Source: an uncultured Rikenellaceae bacterium
GTDB taxonomy: Bacteria > Bacteroidota > Bacteroidia > Bacteroidales > Rikenellaceae
Length of the DNA: 50,934 nt
NCBI GenBank assembly: GCA_947038405.1
Contig: CAMQVY010000013.1
Span: 1 to 50,934 of the forward strand
Direction of reading: 5' to 3'
The notes below the pieces were generated by a model. It worked only from the letters and a program-made list of their open reading frames with translations. It had not been told where the DNA came from and made no database searches. How positions within the stretch are numbered: position 1 is the first letter of the stretch; each line of letters begins with the position of its first letter. Made by a program: the position numbers and the translations under genes. This document shows positions 29,249-39,151 of the stretch, in pieces.

Positions 29249-30574
29249 ATGAAAAAGCTAATTGAAATAATAAAAAATATATATAAGATAGAGGAGTTAC
29301 GTAATAGAATTATCTATACGTTGGGTCTTCTACTTATATATAGATTTGGTAGTTTTGTAGTAATCCCAGGAATTAATCCTGAGGCACTAGCAGGGCTCTC
29401 TGAACAGGTAGAAGGTAACGGAATCTTAGGATTACTTAACATTTTCTCTGGAGGTGCGTTCTCTAATGCGTCAATTTTCGCTCTTGGTATTATGCCATAC
29501 ATCTCTGCATCTATTGTGATTCAGTTAATGGGAATTGTTGTTCCTTATTTTCAGAAGTTACAAAAAGAGGGAGAGAGTGGTCGCCGCAAGATAAATCAAT
29601 ATACAAGACTTTTGACCATTGGTGTTTTGTTGCTTCAGGGTCCTGTATATCTTGCAAATCTTCAATCACAACTTCCAGATGCAGCTTTTGTATTAGGAGT
29701 TTCGAATTGGCTATTTAGGATTAGTGCTACCATTGTACTAATTGCAGGAACTATGTTTGTAATGTGGTTAGGTGAGAAAATTACAGATAAAGGTATCGGA
29801 AATGGGGTCTCTTTGATCATCATGGTTGGTATCATTGCTGGATTACCTAGAGCATTATTTGCTGAAGCTAATACTCGCTTAACTGAGAGTGGAGGTGGAG
29901 GTATTCCTCTATTTGTTGTGGAGCTTGTGCTTCTCTTCTTGGTGGTTATGGCTACAATTGCACTTGTTCAAGCGGTTCGTAAGATCCCTGTTCAATATGC
30001 AAAACGTATCGTAGGTAACAAGCAATATGGTGGAGTACGTCAATACATTCCATTGAAAATTAATGCTGCAGGTGTAATGCCAATTATATTTGCTCAAGCA
30101 TTAATGTTTATCCCTATGTTCTTCTCTAGATTTGAGGCTACTGCAGGTTTCGCTGCTGCATTTGCTGATTTTACCGGATTTTGGTATAATCTAGTGTTTG
30201 GACTGTTAGTAGTTGCATTTACATATTTTTACACTGCAATTACAGTTAACCCTAACATGATGGCTGATGATATGAAACGTAATGGTGGTTTTATTCCTGG
30301 AATAAAACCTGGTAAACATACCGTTGGATATCTTGACACTGTTATGACAAGAATTACTCTTCCAGGTTCTATTTTCCTTGCGCTTGTTGCGATACTTCCA
30401 GCATTTGCATCTAAATTAGGAATTGATCAGCAGTTCGCTCTATTTTATGGAGGAACATCGTTGTTGATTTTGGTTGGAGTTGTACTTGATACCCTCAAGC
30501 AGATTGAGAGCTATTTACTACTTCGTCACTATGATGGTCTGATGAAGACTGGACGAATTAAAGGTAGATCGTAA
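29249..30574 (+). CDS. secY: Protein translocase subunit SecY
   Basis: SecY is the channel of the Sec translocon in the inner membrane, working with SecE, SecG and SecA. The 441 residues show about ten hydrophobic segments, with the first preceded by the basic KNIYKIEELRNRIIYTLGLL. Conserved loops include LGIMPYISASIVIQLM, GEKITDKGIGNGVSLIIM and NPNMMADDMKRNGGFIPGIK. Co-transcription with ribosomal genes is standard. map comes 36 bases later. Confidence 0.98.
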   Translation: MKKLIEIIKNIYKIEELRNRIIYTLGLLLIYRFGSFVVIPGINPEALAGLSEQVEGNGILGLLNIFSGGAFSNASIFALGIMPYISASIVIQLMGIVVPYFQKLQKEGESGRRKINQYTRLLTIGVLLLQGPVYLANLQSQLPDAAFVLGVSNWLFRISATIVLIAGTMFVMWLGEKITDKGIGNGVSLIIMVGIIAGLPRALFAEANTRLTESGGGGIPLFVVELVLLFLVVMATIALVQAVRKIPVQYAKRIVGNKQYGGVRQYIPLKINAAGVMPIIFAQALMFIPMFFSRFEATAGFAAAFADFTGFWYNLVFGLLVVAFTYFYTAITVNPNMMADDMKRNGGFIPGIKPGKHTVGYLDTVMTRITLPGSIFLALVAILPAFASKLGIDQQFALFYGGTSLLILVGVVLDTLKQIESYLLLRHYDGLMKTGRIKGRS

Positions 30575-30610
30575 TCGGCTTTAGCAAGAGTTCTTACATT
30601 CGATAATAAG

Positions 30611-31387
30611 ATGATAGATATAAAAACAGAAGAGGAGATTGAGCTGCTTCGCGAGAACAACCTTTTGGTAAGTGCTACACTGGCAGAGGTCGGAAGACAT
30701 ATCAAACCAGGCGTAACAACTCTCGAACTTGATGCAATTGCAGAAGAGTTTATAAGGTCTCATGGAGCGGTTCCAGCTTTCTTAGGTTATGGCGGATTTC
30801 CTAACACATTGTGTATTTCATTGAATGAACAAGTTGTTCATGGAATCCCGTCATCAAAATTAGTTCTCAAAGATGGTGATATAGTATCTGTTGACTGCGG
30901 TACAATTATGAAGGGGTTTTATGGTGATTCTGCTTATACTTTCACTGTAGGTGAAGTATCAGAAGATGTAGCTAAGCTACTAAAGGTAACCAAAGAGTCT
31001 CTTTATAAAGGTGCTATGAAGGCTAAAGCGGGTAATCGCGTAGGCGATATAGCTTCAGCTGTGCAACTAAATGCTGAACTAAATGGTTTTTCGGTAGTGA
31101 GAGAATTAGTAGGGCATGGTATTGGGCGTAATCTACATGAAGAGCCTGAAGTGCCAAACTATGGATCACGAGGAAGAGGCCCACTGTTAAAAGTGGGAAT
31201 GGTACTCTGCATCGAACCGATGATCAATATGGGAACTAAGAGTGTTATCTTTGAAAAGGATGGTTGGACAGTACGTACGAAGGATCTTAAACCTTCGGCT
31301 CATTTTGAGTATGCGGTTGCAATCACAAAAGATGGACCAGATGTGTTAACAGATTTTAACGTAATAGAAAACGCAATTAAACATTAA
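30611..31387 (+). CDS. map: Methionine aminopeptidase, type I
   Basis: This cytoplasmic metalloenzyme removes the initiator Met from nascent proteins. The 258 residues include the five metal ligands in their usual settings: Asp in VDCGTIM, Asp in GDSAYTF, His in GHGIGRNLHEEP, Glu in IEPMIN, and Glu in FEYAVAITKDG. The substrate-pocket His is in EQVVHGIPS. It lies between secY and infA, with no adk, as in other Bacteroidota. Confidence 0.97.
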   Translation: MIDIKTEEEIELLRENNLLVSATLAEVGRHIKPGVTTLELDAIAEEFIRSHGAVPAFLGYGGFPNTLCISLNEQVVHGIPSSKLVLKDGDIVSVDCGTIMKGFYGDSAYTFTVGEVSEDVAKLLKVTKESLYKGAMKAKAGNRVGDIASAVQLNAELNGFSVVRELVGHGIGRNLHEEPEVPNYGSRGRGPLLKVGMVLCIEPMINMGTKSVIFEKDGWTVRTKDLKPSAHFEYAVAITKDGPDVLTDFNVIENAIKH

Positions 31388-31393
31388 GACTCT

Positions 31394-31612
31394 ATGGCAA
31401 AGCAAACTGCTATTGAAAAGGACGGAACAATTATTGAGGCACTATCTAATGCGATGTTTCGTGTTGAGTTAGATAATGGTCACATAATAACTGCCCATAT
31501 CTCAGGTAAGATGAGAATGCACTATATCAAAATTCTTACAGGAGATAAAGTTAAAGTAGAGATGTCACCTTATGACCTAAGTAAGGGACGTATCTCATTT
31601 AGGTATAAATAA
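31394..31612 (+). CDS. infA: Translation initiation factor IF-1
   Basis: IF-1 occupies the A site during initiation. The 72-residue OB-fold protein has [34 protein letters not shown] and the C-terminal [15 protein letters not shown], all diagnostic. It lies 6 bases after map and 15 bases before rpmJ. Confidence 0.97.
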   Translation: MAKQTAIEKDGTIIEALSNAMFRVELDNGHIITAHISGKMRMHYIKILTGDKVKVEMSPYDLSKGRISFRYK

Positions 31613-31627
31613 AAAAGATGTCTTAAA

Positions 31628-31744
31628 ATGAAAGTCAGAACATCAGTTAAGAAAAGAAGCGAAGATTGTAAAATCGTTCGACGTAAAGGAAGAGTTTACG
31701 TGATTTGTAAAAAGAATCCTAAGTTCAAAATGCGCCAAGGATAA
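31628..31744 (+). CDS. rpmJ: 50S ribosomal protein L36 with an incomplete zinc site
   Basis: A 38-codon gene read directly from the sequence. The product begins [20 protein letters not shown] and ends NPKFKMRQG, which is L36 throughout. In the zinc form the ligands are Cys11, Cys14, Cys27 and His33. Here position 11 is Ser and position 33 is Phe, while Cys14 and Cys27 remain. It is therefore probably zinc-free or only partly able to hold metal. It sits between infA and rpsM, the standard place. Confidence 0.95.
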   Translation: MKVRTSVKKRSEDCKIVRRKGRVYVICKKNPKFKMRQG

Positions 31745-31771
31745 TTTTTAAATTAAAAGAAAAAGAGATTT

Positions 31772-32152
31772 ATGGCACGTATAGTAGGTGTAGATTTACC
31801 TAAAAATAAAAGAGGCGAGATAGGCTTGACCTATGTTTATGGTATTGGAAAAAGTACCTCTCGTTTAATCTTGGACAAAGCAGGTATCAGTTATGATACA
31901 AAGGTTCAAGAGTGGAATGATGATCAAATTGCTTCAATTCGTAATATTATTGCAAGTGAAGGAATTTTAGTTGAAGGCGAATGCCGTTCAATGGTTCAAT
32001 TGAATATCAAACGATTAATGGACATCGGTTGTTACCGTGGTATCCGTCATCGTATTGGTCTTCCTTTGAGAGGTCAGCATACAAAGAATAATGCTCGTAC
32101 TCGTAAGGGACGTAAGAAAACAGTAGCTAACAAGAAAAAAGCAACTAAGTAA
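31772..32152 (+). CDS. rpsM: 30S ribosomal protein S13
   Basis: S13 is in the 30S head and bridges to the large subunit. The 126 residues contain [28 protein letters not shown] and the basic tail [17 protein letters not shown] that reaches P-site tRNA. It opens the alpha-operon group (rpsM, rpsK, rpsD, rpoA, rplQ). Confidence 0.98.
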   Translation: MARIVGVDLPKNKRGEIGLTYVYGIGKSTSRLILDKAGISYDTKVQEWNDDQIASIRNIIASEGILVEGECRSMVQLNIKRLMDIGCYRGIRHRIGLPLRGQHTKNNARTRKGRKKTVANKKKATK

Positions 32153-32163
32153 ACAGTAAGGTT

Positions 32164-32553
32164 ATGGCAAAAAAAACTGGATCAGTTAAAAAGAGAGTTG
32201 TTAAGATTGAAGCTCAGGGTATGGCTCATGTGCATTCAACATTCAACAACGTTATAATAACTCTTACTAACGGTGTGGGCGAGGTGATCAGCTGGAGCTC
32301 TGCTGGTAAAATGGGTTTTAGAGGATCAAAAAAGAATACTCCTTATGCAGCTCAAACTGCAGCATTAGATTGCGCTAAGGTAGCTTATGATTTGGGACTT
32401 CGTAAAGTGAAAGTATATGTAAAAGGACCAGGTTCTGGACGTGAGTCTGCAATCCGTACAATTCACGGAGCAGGTATCGAAGTGCTTGAGATCATTGACG
32501 TTACTCCACTTCCTCATAACGGATGTCGTCCACCTAATCGCCGTCGTGTGTAA
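32164..32553 (+). CDS. rpsK: 30S ribosomal protein S11
   Basis: S11 lines the mRNA exit on the platform. The 129-residue protein has [40 protein letters not shown], and the C-terminal [18 protein letters not shown], which is highly conserved. The Asn following His in PLPHNGCR is the usual isomerisation-prone site. Confidence 0.98.
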   Translation: MAKKTGSVKKRVVKIEAQGMAHVHSTFNNVIITLTNGVGEVISWSSAGKMGFRGSKKNTPYAAQTAALDCAKVAYDLGLRKVKVYVKGPGSGRESAIRTIHGAGIEVLEIIDVTPLPHNGCRPPNRRRV

Positions 32554-32613
32554 TTTCAGATGGTAATTAAGACAAATCAGTTATAGAGTAATAAAAAGTA
32601 AAAAAAACAAGCA

Positions 32614-33222
32614 ATGGGAAAATATATAGGACCAAAAAGCAAAATCGCTAGAAAATTTGGTGAAGCTATATTCGGTGCGGACAAAGTTCTTGAGAAAAAG
32701 AATTATCCTCCAGGACAACATGGTCTTGCTCGCAAGCGCAAGAAAGTGTCTGAATATGGTACTCAACTAAGTGAGAAACAGAAAGCTAAAGCTACTTATG
32801 GACTTCTTGAGAAGCAATTTAGCCTTACTTATGAGCGTGCAACTCGTATGGGTGGTATTACAGGTGAAAACTTGTTAAAACTACTTGAGTGCCGTTTAGA
32901 TAATGTTGTTTATCGTTTAGGTATCGCTCCAACTCGTGCTGCTGCACGTCAGTTGGTATCTCACCGTCATATTACAGTTAATGGTGAATTAGTTAATATT
33001 CCATCATTTAGTCTTAAGATTGGTGATGTAGTTGCAATTCGTGAGAAATCGAAAAGTCTTGAAGTTATTCAAGATTCTCTTGGAGGTGGACGCAAAAGCA
33101 GTTATGCTTGGTTAGAGTGGAATTCTTCAGCTATGGCTGGAACATTCCTTCAAAGACCAGAAAGAGAAGAGATTCCTGAGAACATTAAGGAGCAACTTAT
33201 CGTTGAATTGTACTCTAAGTAG
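32614..33222 (+). CDS. rpsD: 30S ribosomal protein S4
   Basis: S4 nucleates 30S assembly and in E. coli represses the alpha operon. The 202 residues have [21 protein letters not shown], and the S4 RNA-binding domain [20 protein letters not shown] followed by [13 protein letters not shown]. No N-terminal Cys cluster is present. A 60-base gap precedes it. Confidence 0.98.
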   Translation: MGKYIGPKSKIARKFGEAIFGADKVLEKKNYPPGQHGLARKRKKVSEYGTQLSEKQKAKATYGLLEKQFSLTYERATRMGGITGENLLKLLECRLDNVVYRLGIAPTRAAARQLVSHRHITVNGELVNIPSFSLKIGDVVAIREKSKSLEVIQDSLGGGRKSSYAWLEWNSSAMAGTFLQRPEREEIPENIKEQLIVELYSK

Positions 33223-33242
33223 AACTAATCAATAACAGAATT

Positions 33243-34235
33243 ATGGCAATATTAGCATTCCAAAAACCTGATAAGGTTATTATGCTCGAATCCTCTTCTA
33301 ATTTCGGAAAATTTGAATTCCGTCCTTTAGAGCCTGGATTCGGAATGACAATCGGTAATGCACTTCGTCGTATATTGTTGTCTTCTCTGGAAGGTTATGC
33401 AATTACGACGGTAAAAGTGGCTGGAGTTGATCACGAGTTTGCCGCTATCCCCGGTGTGATGGAAGGGATGATTGATATTATTTTGAACCTTAAGCAAGTT
33501 CGTTTCGTGAAGATCGTTGATAATGTTGACGGTGAGAAAGTGACTATCAATGTTGCTGGCGTTACTGAACTTACAGCTGGTTATATATCAAACTTTCTAT
33601 CAGACTTTAAGGTGTTGAATCCTGATTTAGTGATTTGTCGCCTTTCAAAGGATACAAAGTTACAGATTGATTTAACGATAGGTAAAGGTAGAGGATACAT
33701 TCCTGCCGAAGAGAATCGTCCTGAAGATGCAGAATTTGGTCTTCTTGCTATTGATTCTATTCATACTCCGATAAAAAATGTGAAATTCTCTGTTGAGAAT
33801 TTTCGTGTTGAACAAAAAACGGATTACGAAAAATTGGATCTTGAGATTACTACTGACGGATCGGTTCATCCTAAGGATGCACTGAAAGAGGCAGCTAAGA
33901 TTCTCATTCACCACTTTATGTTGTTCTCAGATGAGAGAATCTCTCTTAATCTTGAGGATACAAATGCGGCTGAAGAGTTTGATGAAGATGTTCTTCACAT
34001 GCGTCAGCTACTAAAAACGAAGTTGTCTGATCAAGACTTAAGTGTTCGTGCACTTAATTGCTTGAAAGCAGCCGAAGTAGATACTGTTGGAGAACTTGTT
34101 AGATTCAATAGAAGTGATTTATTGAAGTTTAGAAACTTTGGTAAAAAATCTTTGACGGAACTTGACGAATTACTTACATCTTTGAATCTCCACTTCGGAA
34201 TGGACGTTTCAATATACAAACTTGATAAGGATTAA
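33243..34235 (+). CDS. rpoA: RNA polymerase alpha subunit
   Basis: Alpha dimers scaffold assembly of RNA polymerase, and the C-terminal domain contacts promoter DNA and activators. The 330 residues show the N-terminal domain with [20 protein letters not shown] and a C-terminal domain of helix-hairpin-helix type ([39 protein letters not shown]). The last residue of that signature region is standard. rplQ begins 2 bases after its stop. Confidence 0.98.
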   Translation: MAILAFQKPDKVIMLESSSNFGKFEFRPLEPGFGMTIGNALRRILLSSLEGYAITTVKVAGVDHEFAAIPGVMEGMIDIILNLKQVRFVKIVDNVDGEKVTINVAGVTELTAGYISNFLSDFKVLNPDLVICRLSKDTKLQIDLTIGKGRGYIPAEENRPEDAEFGLLAIDSIHTPIKNVKFSVENFRVEQKTDYEKLDLEITTDGSVHPKDALKEAAKILIHHFMLFSDERISLNLEDTNAAEEFDEDVLHMRQLLKTKLSDQDLSVRALNCLKAAEVDTVGELVRFNRSDLLKFRNFGKKSLTELDELLTSLNLHFGMDVSIYKLDKD

Positions 34236-34237
34236 TT

Positions 34238-34792
34238 ATGAGACATAATAAAAAATTTAACCACCTTGGCAGACAGAGCTCTCACCGTAAGGCGATGCTT
34301 GCTAATATGGCGAGTTCATTGATTATGCACAAGCGCATAAACACTACTCTTGCTAAGGCTAAGGCTCTAAGGATCTACATTGAGCCTTTGATTACAAAGT
34401 CTAAGGATGCTTCAACACACTCTCGTCGTGTTGTATTCAGTTACTTGAAGGACAAATATGCAGTTACTGAGTTGTTCAGTACTGTTGCTCCTAAGATTGC
34501 TGAGCGTCCAGGAGGATATACACGCATACTTAAGACAGGTTTCCGTTTGGGAGATGCTGCTGAGATGTGTTTCATTGAGCTAGTAGATTTCAACGATGCT
34601 TACGCAGGTGAGGTTGTTGCTACTGCTGAAAAACCTAAAACTCGTCGTAGCCGTACTGCAAAGAAGGCAACTACAGCGGAAGGTGAAGTTGTTGCGAAAG
34701 CTCCAAAAACTGTTGCTCCAAAAAATGTTGCAACTAGAACTTCTGGTGCTAAAAGTGTGGCAAATAAAAGTACTGTTTCGAAGAAATCGTAA
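34238..34792 (+). CDS. rplQ: 50S ribosomal protein L17 with a long Ala/Lys tail
   Basis: L17 is a large-subunit protein near the tunnel exit. Residues 1-117 are the conserved core, beginning [20 protein letters not shown], with [20 protein letters not shown]. From about residue 128 the sequence becomes a low-complexity Lys/Ala/Thr/Val tail of roughly 55 residues ending VSKKS. Such tails are present in many Bacteroidota L17 proteins and are likely disordered and rRNA-binding. It ends the operon, followed by a strong terminator. Confidence 0.97.
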   Translation: MRHNKKFNHLGRQSSHRKAMLANMASSLIMHKRINTTLAKAKALRIYIEPLITKSKDASTHSRRVVFSYLKDKYAVTELFSTVAPKIAERPGGYTRILKTGFRLGDAAEMCFIELVDFNDAYAGEVVATAEKPKTRRSRTAKKATTAEGEVVAKAPKTVAPKNVATRTSGAKSVANKSTVSKKS

Positions 34793-34816
34793 CTTTTTAG
34801 TTCAATGTATTAGATT

Positions 34817-34854
34817 GTATGGAGGATTCATTTTGAATCCTCCATACTTTTTTT
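34817..34854 (+). terminator. Terminator of the rpsH-rplQ segment
   Basis: A perfect 14-bp stem (34817-34830 with 34834-34847) encloses TTT and is followed by seven Ts. It marks the end of the ribosomal run. Confidence 0.92.
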
Positions 34855-34890
34855 GTATATAGCATAATGAAGTGTGCTAGTAACTTTTTA

Positions 34891-34898
34891 TATATTTG
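34891..34898 (+). promoter_or_regulatory. -7 box TATATTTG ahead of the protease-like pseudogene
   Basis: A full TAnnTTTG match 57 bases before the ATG at 34956. No TTG is seen at the right distance upstream. The pseudogene may still be transcribed. Confidence 0.45.
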
Positions 34899-34955
34899 CA
34901 CAATTGCATATAATTTAAATTATATTGATACATGAAAGTACTAAAGCAGTACAAC

Positions 34956-36247
34956 ATGAGAAAGATATGTGTTATAATTTTACTTTTGAATTTATTTATA
35001 TCAGCATTTTCTTGAGAAAATGCTGATATGAGAATTAGTAATTTGATTAATAAATCAGATTATTTTATCCTTGAGAGAGAGTATCCTGTTTTAAAAGAAG
35101 CAGCTGAAGCTGAGCATTTAAAGCTTATTTCAGAGATTGGTCTTGATATAAATTTTAATCGCCCCGATAGTGTTCTTTTGAAAATTGATAAGTTGCTTGG
35201 TAACTATCAAACTGAAATTGGGTTTGAAACTACCTCTTCATACGTAGCTATTAAAACAATGATATAGGGATATAGAGGTAATTATGGAAATGCAGCGGAC
35301 AATATTTAAAATTTTATTGATCAACTAACTGCGTTGGGATATGAAGGTGATTTAGAGCCTAGTAGATCCATGTATGAGTACTGGAATAATTTACGTAATT
35401 GTCAAAAACAAGAGCTTACTAGACCTGATACAGATGTTAAGATTCCTTATTTTATTGAAAAAGCTGGCAAGGGTACTTTTATGTACATTCCAGTTACTGT
35501 ACATGGGAAAGAGTATAAGTTTATTTTGATACCGGAGCAGAGGGAACTTTTATGACTGAGAGGTTTGCCAAAGAGGCTGGCGTTGATATAGTCTCATATT
35601 TTGATTTAGTTATTCAAGGAGCGGTGGCTAAGGGTGCTGGAAGGTACGGGTATTTAGATAGCCTTCAAGTTGGTGGTATGACTCTTTAAAACTCTATAGT
35701 TTATATATCCAAGCCGAATGAAGTGACTGATACGATATTTCAGATTGATGCAGTTATCGGTCTAGATTTTATGAAATTGGTTAGAGAAGTGCGAATTGAT
35801 GTAGACAAAAAGATGATTGTTTTTCCATCGGAACTTACTCCATTACCTAGTAGCGGTCGGAATATGTTTTTGGATATGGGGCGTAGACCTATTATTGAGA
35901 TATCTTACTGTGGTGATTTTCTACCTATACTTTTTGATACTGGTAATGCTGCATCATGTTTTCAATTTCCATTTTATAAGAGATATCAGAATAGTGTTGA
36001 TAGCGTTGGGGTAAAAAGCAGAGTGAATTTAGGTGGATTTGGCGGTGTCAATTCATATGATATTATTAAAATTCCATCAGCACCCCTTAAAATAGGAGAT
36101 AGATCTTTTGAGATGGGAGATATAGCTGTTTTTACTTCGATTGATGCGGGTTTAGGTCATGAATATGGTAATTTTGGTATGGATCTTATAACTCTATTTT
36201 CTGAGGTTATTATCAATTTACATGACCTATTCATTGAGGCTAAGTAG
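34956..36247 (+). pseudogene. Decayed exported aspartyl-protease-like gene (four stops and a frameshift)
   Basis: A frame begins with a signal peptide, MRKICVIILLLNLFISAFS, and hits TGA at 35013. The same frame then continues through stops TAG at 35265 and TAA at 35307 to about 35526. There one base appears to have been lost: before it the frame reads GKEYKFI, and after it the shifted frame reads DTGAEGTFMTERFAKEAG, the catalytic Asp-Thr-Gly of retropepsin-like aspartyl proteases. The shifted frame meets TAA at 35687 and then runs clean to 36247. It passes DAVIGLDFM and a second LFDTGNAA motif, which suggests two similar domains. Three different stop codons and a frameshift point to a dead gene rather than recoding. 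The intact ancestor would have been about 430 residues and exported. Confidence 0.85.
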
Positions 36248-36389
36248 TAATGCTACTTACTTATATTTAAAAAAATGATTGAGCCTTGATATGAATATAT
36301 AAAATATTAAGATATAGTTTCTTTTGTATGGTATGATTTATGATTAATTGATTATTAATAGCGATAATAGTTAATTAAAATTCTTTATT

Positions 36390-37688
36390 ATGAGTAAGAT
36401 TAAATCAATAACTGCAAGAGAAATTTTGGATTCCAGAGGTAATCCGACAATTGAAGTTGATGTTGTGACAAAATGGGAGAGCTTCGGGAGAGCTTCTGTC
36501 CCAAGTGGAGCATCTACGGGGGCAAATGAGGCATTAGAATTGCGAGATGGTAATACTGGGAGATATGGAGGGAAGGGAGTCGCTAATGCAGTAAATAATG
36601 TTAATCAAGTTCTTGCCCCAGCATTAATTGGACAAGAGGTTACGAACCAAACAGCTATTGATAAGATTATGATACTAATGGATGGAACTCAAACTAAATC
36701 TAACATAGGGGCAAATGCTATATTAGGAGTCTCTTTGGCATGTGCAAGAGCTGCATCTGTTGATTTAGGTATTCCATTATATAGATATATAGGCGGTATT
36801 AACGCTAAGATATTGCCTGTTCCAATGATGAATATTATAAATGGTGGGTCTCATTCTGATGCGCCAATAGCTTTTCAAGAGTTTTTAATTAGACCTATTG
36901 GTGCAACTAAATTTAGTGAGGCACTGCAAATGGGTTCTGAGATATTCCATGCTTTGAAACGGGTGTTGGCAAAAAGAGGGTTAAGTACAGCTGTCGGTGA
37001 TGAGGGTGGTTTTGCTCCAGCACTAGAGGGTACTGAAGATGCATTAAATGTTATCATAGAGGCGATAAATAGTGCTGGATATAGTGTGAAAAGTGAGTGT
37101 TCAGAGGGGCAAGTATCAATTGGGTTAGATTGTGCTGCATCTGAGTTCTATAAGGATGGAGTATATGACTACTCGATTTTTGAAGGAGAAAAGGGTGCAA
37201 AACGAGATAGTAAAGAACAAGTTGATTATCTTGTTAGTCTAGTTGATAGATTCCCAATAGACTCTATTGAAGATGGTATGGATGAGGGAGATTGGGATGG
37301 ATGGAAATTACTTACAGAAAAGTTGGGAGATCGTTGCCAGATAGTTGGAGATGATCTGTTTGTAACAAATGTTAACTATTTAAAGAAGGGTATAGAGCTT
37401 GGTTGTGCAAATTCGATACTTATTAAGGTAAATCAGATAGGAACACTCACAGAGACTATTGATGCTGTAGATATGGCGCATAGAGCTGGATACACATCTA
37501 TTATCTCTCATAGGAGTGGGGAGACTGAGGACTCTACAATTGCAGATATTGCTGTTGCCTTGAATTCAGGACAGATTAAAACTGGATCATTGAGTCGTTC
37601 TGATAGGATGGCTAAGTATAATCAACTCTTGAGAATCGAAGAGAATTTAGGTGATAGCGCAATATTTCCTCAAGTAAATTTAGATTAA
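36390..37688 (+). CDS. eno: Enolase
   Basis: Enolase converts 2-phosphoglycerate to phosphoenolpyruvate in glycolysis and acts in the cytoplasm. The 432 residues are the usual length. Conserved parts are [44 protein letters not shown] with the catalytic Glu, the catalytic Lys in [15 protein letters not shown], and the signature [18 protein letters not shown]. The spacing to the pseudogene (142 bases) and the weak hairpin after it suggest a single-gene transcript. No clear TAnnTTTG box was found upstream. Confidence 0.98.
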   Translation: MSKIKSITAREILDSRGNPTIEVDVVTKWESFGRASVPSGASTGANEALELRDGNTGRYGGKGVANAVNNVNQVLAPALIGQEVTNQTAIDKIMILMDGTQTKSNIGANAILGVSLACARAASVDLGIPLYRYIGGINAKILPVPMMNIINGGSHSDAPIAFQEFLIRPIGATKFSEALQMGSEIFHALKRVLAKRGLSTAVGDEGGFAPALEGTEDALNVIIEAINSAGYSVKSECSEGQVSIGLDCAASEFYKDGVYDYSIFEGEKGAKRDSKEQVDYLVSLVDRFPIDSIEDGMDEGDWDGWKLLTEKLGDRCQIVGDDLFVTNVNYLKKGIELGCANSILIKVNQIGTLTETIDAVDMAHRAGYTSIISHRSGETEDSTIADIAVALNSGQIKTGSLSRSDRMAKYNQLLRIEENLGDSAIFPQVNLD

Positions 37689-37690
37689 CT

Positions 37691-37734
37691 GTTAAGTACG
37701 ATCATGTACTGTCGTCCGAGTATCGCAGTTCATA
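37691..37734 (+). repeat. Dispersed repeat, diverged copy
   Basis: The first hairpin is GTACG-ATCA-TGTAC (37696-37709). The third pair is A-T where other copies have G-C, and the last is a G-T wobble, so pairing is kept while bases change. The second hairpin is decayed. It lies between eno and the next gene in the same direction. Confidence 0.65.
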
Positions 37735-37758
37735 CATAATTAATATAGCTACATAAAC

Positions 37759-37797
37759 AAATAGTCCAGTGAGTCATTAACCTGCTGGACTATTTGT
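37759..37797 (+). terminator. Probable terminator of eno
   Basis: AAATAGTCCAG (37759-37769) pairs perfectly with CTGGACTATTT (37785-37795) around a 15-base loop. The following T-run is weak, so efficiency is uncertain. With the diverged repeat before it, this is all that I see in the 292-base gap between eno and the next gene. Confidence 0.6.
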
Positions 37798-37980
37798 GTA
37801 TGTAAATATTAACTTAACTATTTATTATACTCAATAGATTAATTTATAATACCGTCTAATATTGGTATCTAGGGAGGGTACCGTTTTACAAAATAAGAAG
37901 TGCGAAAATATTTTATGTGAGCTGTAACTTTTGGTCTATCTCAAACGTCTTACTAATATAATTACTTAAAGTATATCATT

Positions 37981-39051
37981 ATGAGAAGAGACCTTACACT
38001 ACAATTTAAACATTGTGTATGTAAAATAACTATGTTAGTATTACCTGTAGTTGCGCTATTTGGATTACAATCATTTAATAATATCGAGCAAGTTTCAGAC
38101 AAGCTAAATCCAGATGAAATTAAGGTTGTGAAAACTCCACAGACGACATTTACTTGGAAGTCGACTACTGTTAGAACTCCTGGTACAATAACCATAAAGG
38201 GACGTAAATCAACTAAATTTCGTTATTCAAAATCGAAACAACTAAAATTAGAGAATACCTCCACAAGCTCATCAACTACCCATCCAATACATGGCGAAAT
38301 AGTAATAAATAGATTAAAAAAGATCGATAAAAAAGGTAATGATAGTAGAGAAACTATAGAATATCATTTTTCAATTGAAAATCAACCTCACTATATAAGC
38401 ATAGATGTATTATCAAATCAGGTAATCAAGAGAGCCCAAAAAGTAGAAGTAAATATAGAAAATGGAAGTATTACTTCAGAAAATGCTCTATCAACTCTAT
38501 TTAAAGTTTTGATAAATGAAATTAATATTTTAACAGATAATCTCGGTGCAACTCCAACTAATAGTGGGACATCGAGATATGATGATCCATCTAAATATTT
38601 TATATTGAGCGAAGATCAAATTCAAGAGATTCCTAGCAATATTAGACCGTTCATAAGACTTAATAATAGACCTAATAATGGAAAGGTTATTGGAATGGAG
38701 ATTACCGAAAATGAGACATTAGTAGATTTTGCTATAACACCATCTTATGATGTATTTTGGTGGGCTATGAGTCAAAATGCGTGTTTGTTAGATCCAGATA
38801 CTGGTATCGAATATAAAATTAGAGGGATAGATGGTGGTATACCATTAGAGGAGTTGCTGATAGTTAAAGGTTATTGCGGTGTAGAGTTGTATTTTACACT
38901 AATTTTCCCTCCATTAGAGCCAGGTGTAAAGAGGTTAGTTTTTATGGAGAAAGAGTCTGAGACTTTAGTTACACCATCAAATGCTGGTAGCTTATTTTTA
39001 GATACGAATTTGAAAGTGAAAAAATTACAACGTAGAAAGGCTAGATATTAG
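37981..39051 (+). CDS. Exported protein of unknown function
   Basis: I do not recognise this 356-residue product. A hydrophobic segment (about residues 17-32, TMLVLPVVALFGLQSF) preceded by basic residues looks like a signal peptide or anchor; ATG codons at 37981 and the internal Met18 are possible starts. Residues of about 55-100 are Ser/Thr/Lys-rich. The middle is charged and beta-rich. The last 120 residues (NETLVDFAITPSY, DTGIEYKIRGIDGG, LYFTLIFPPLEPGVKRLVF) resemble a domain seen in many exported Bacteroidota proteins ahead of thioredoxin-like modules, but no catalytic motif is visible. It stands alone and its stop codon abuts a repeat copy. The lone Cys residues do not form a lipobox. 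Confidence 0.7.
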   Translation: MRRDLTLQFKHCVCKITMLVLPVVALFGLQSFNNIEQVSDKLNPDEIKVVKTPQTTFTWKSTTVRTPGTITIKGRKSTKFRYSKSKQLKLENTSTSSSTTHPIHGEIVINRLKKIDKKGNDSRETIEYHFSIENQPHYISIDVLSNQVIKRAQKVEVNIENGSITSENALSTLFKVLINEINILTDNLGATPTNSGTSRYDDPSKYFILSEDQIQEIPSNIRPFIRLNNRPNNGKVIGMEITENETLVDFAITPSYDVFWWAMSQNACLLDPDTGIEYKIRGIDGGIPLEELLIVKGYCGVELYFTLIFPPLEPGVKRLVFMEKESETLVTPSNAGSLFLDTNLKVKKLQRRKARY

Positions 39052-39090
39052 CTCAGTGCGATCACGCACCGCCGCCCGCGAAGGGCAGTT
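39052..39090 (+). repeat. Dispersed two-hairpin repeat directly after a stop codon
   Basis: GTGCG-ATCA-CGCAC (39056-39069) and GCCC-GCGAA-GGGC (39074-39086). The element begins at the base following the TAG of the upstream gene. It lies between convergent genes and is followed at once by a strong terminator. Confidence 0.85.
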
Positions 39091-39097
39091 TCATAAA

Positions 39098-39127
39098 AAA
39101 AGTGCGAGTCGTAAGACTCGCACTTTT
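39098..39127. terminator. Bidirectional terminator
   Basis: A 13-bp stem (39098-39110 with 39115-39127) has a GTAA loop, with A-runs before and T-runs after. It serves the gene on the plus strand and frdB/sdhB on the minus strand. Confidence 0.9.
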
Positions 39128-39151
39128 CTATGTAGTATAATATTAAAAATA

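Noticed and set aside
34956-36247. Stop-codon recoding (selenocysteine or read-through) in the protease-like gene
   Set aside because: Three different stop codons occur and a frameshift is also needed; no selenocysteine-insertion structure is seen, and TGA, TAG and TAA all act as normal stops elsewhere in the window.
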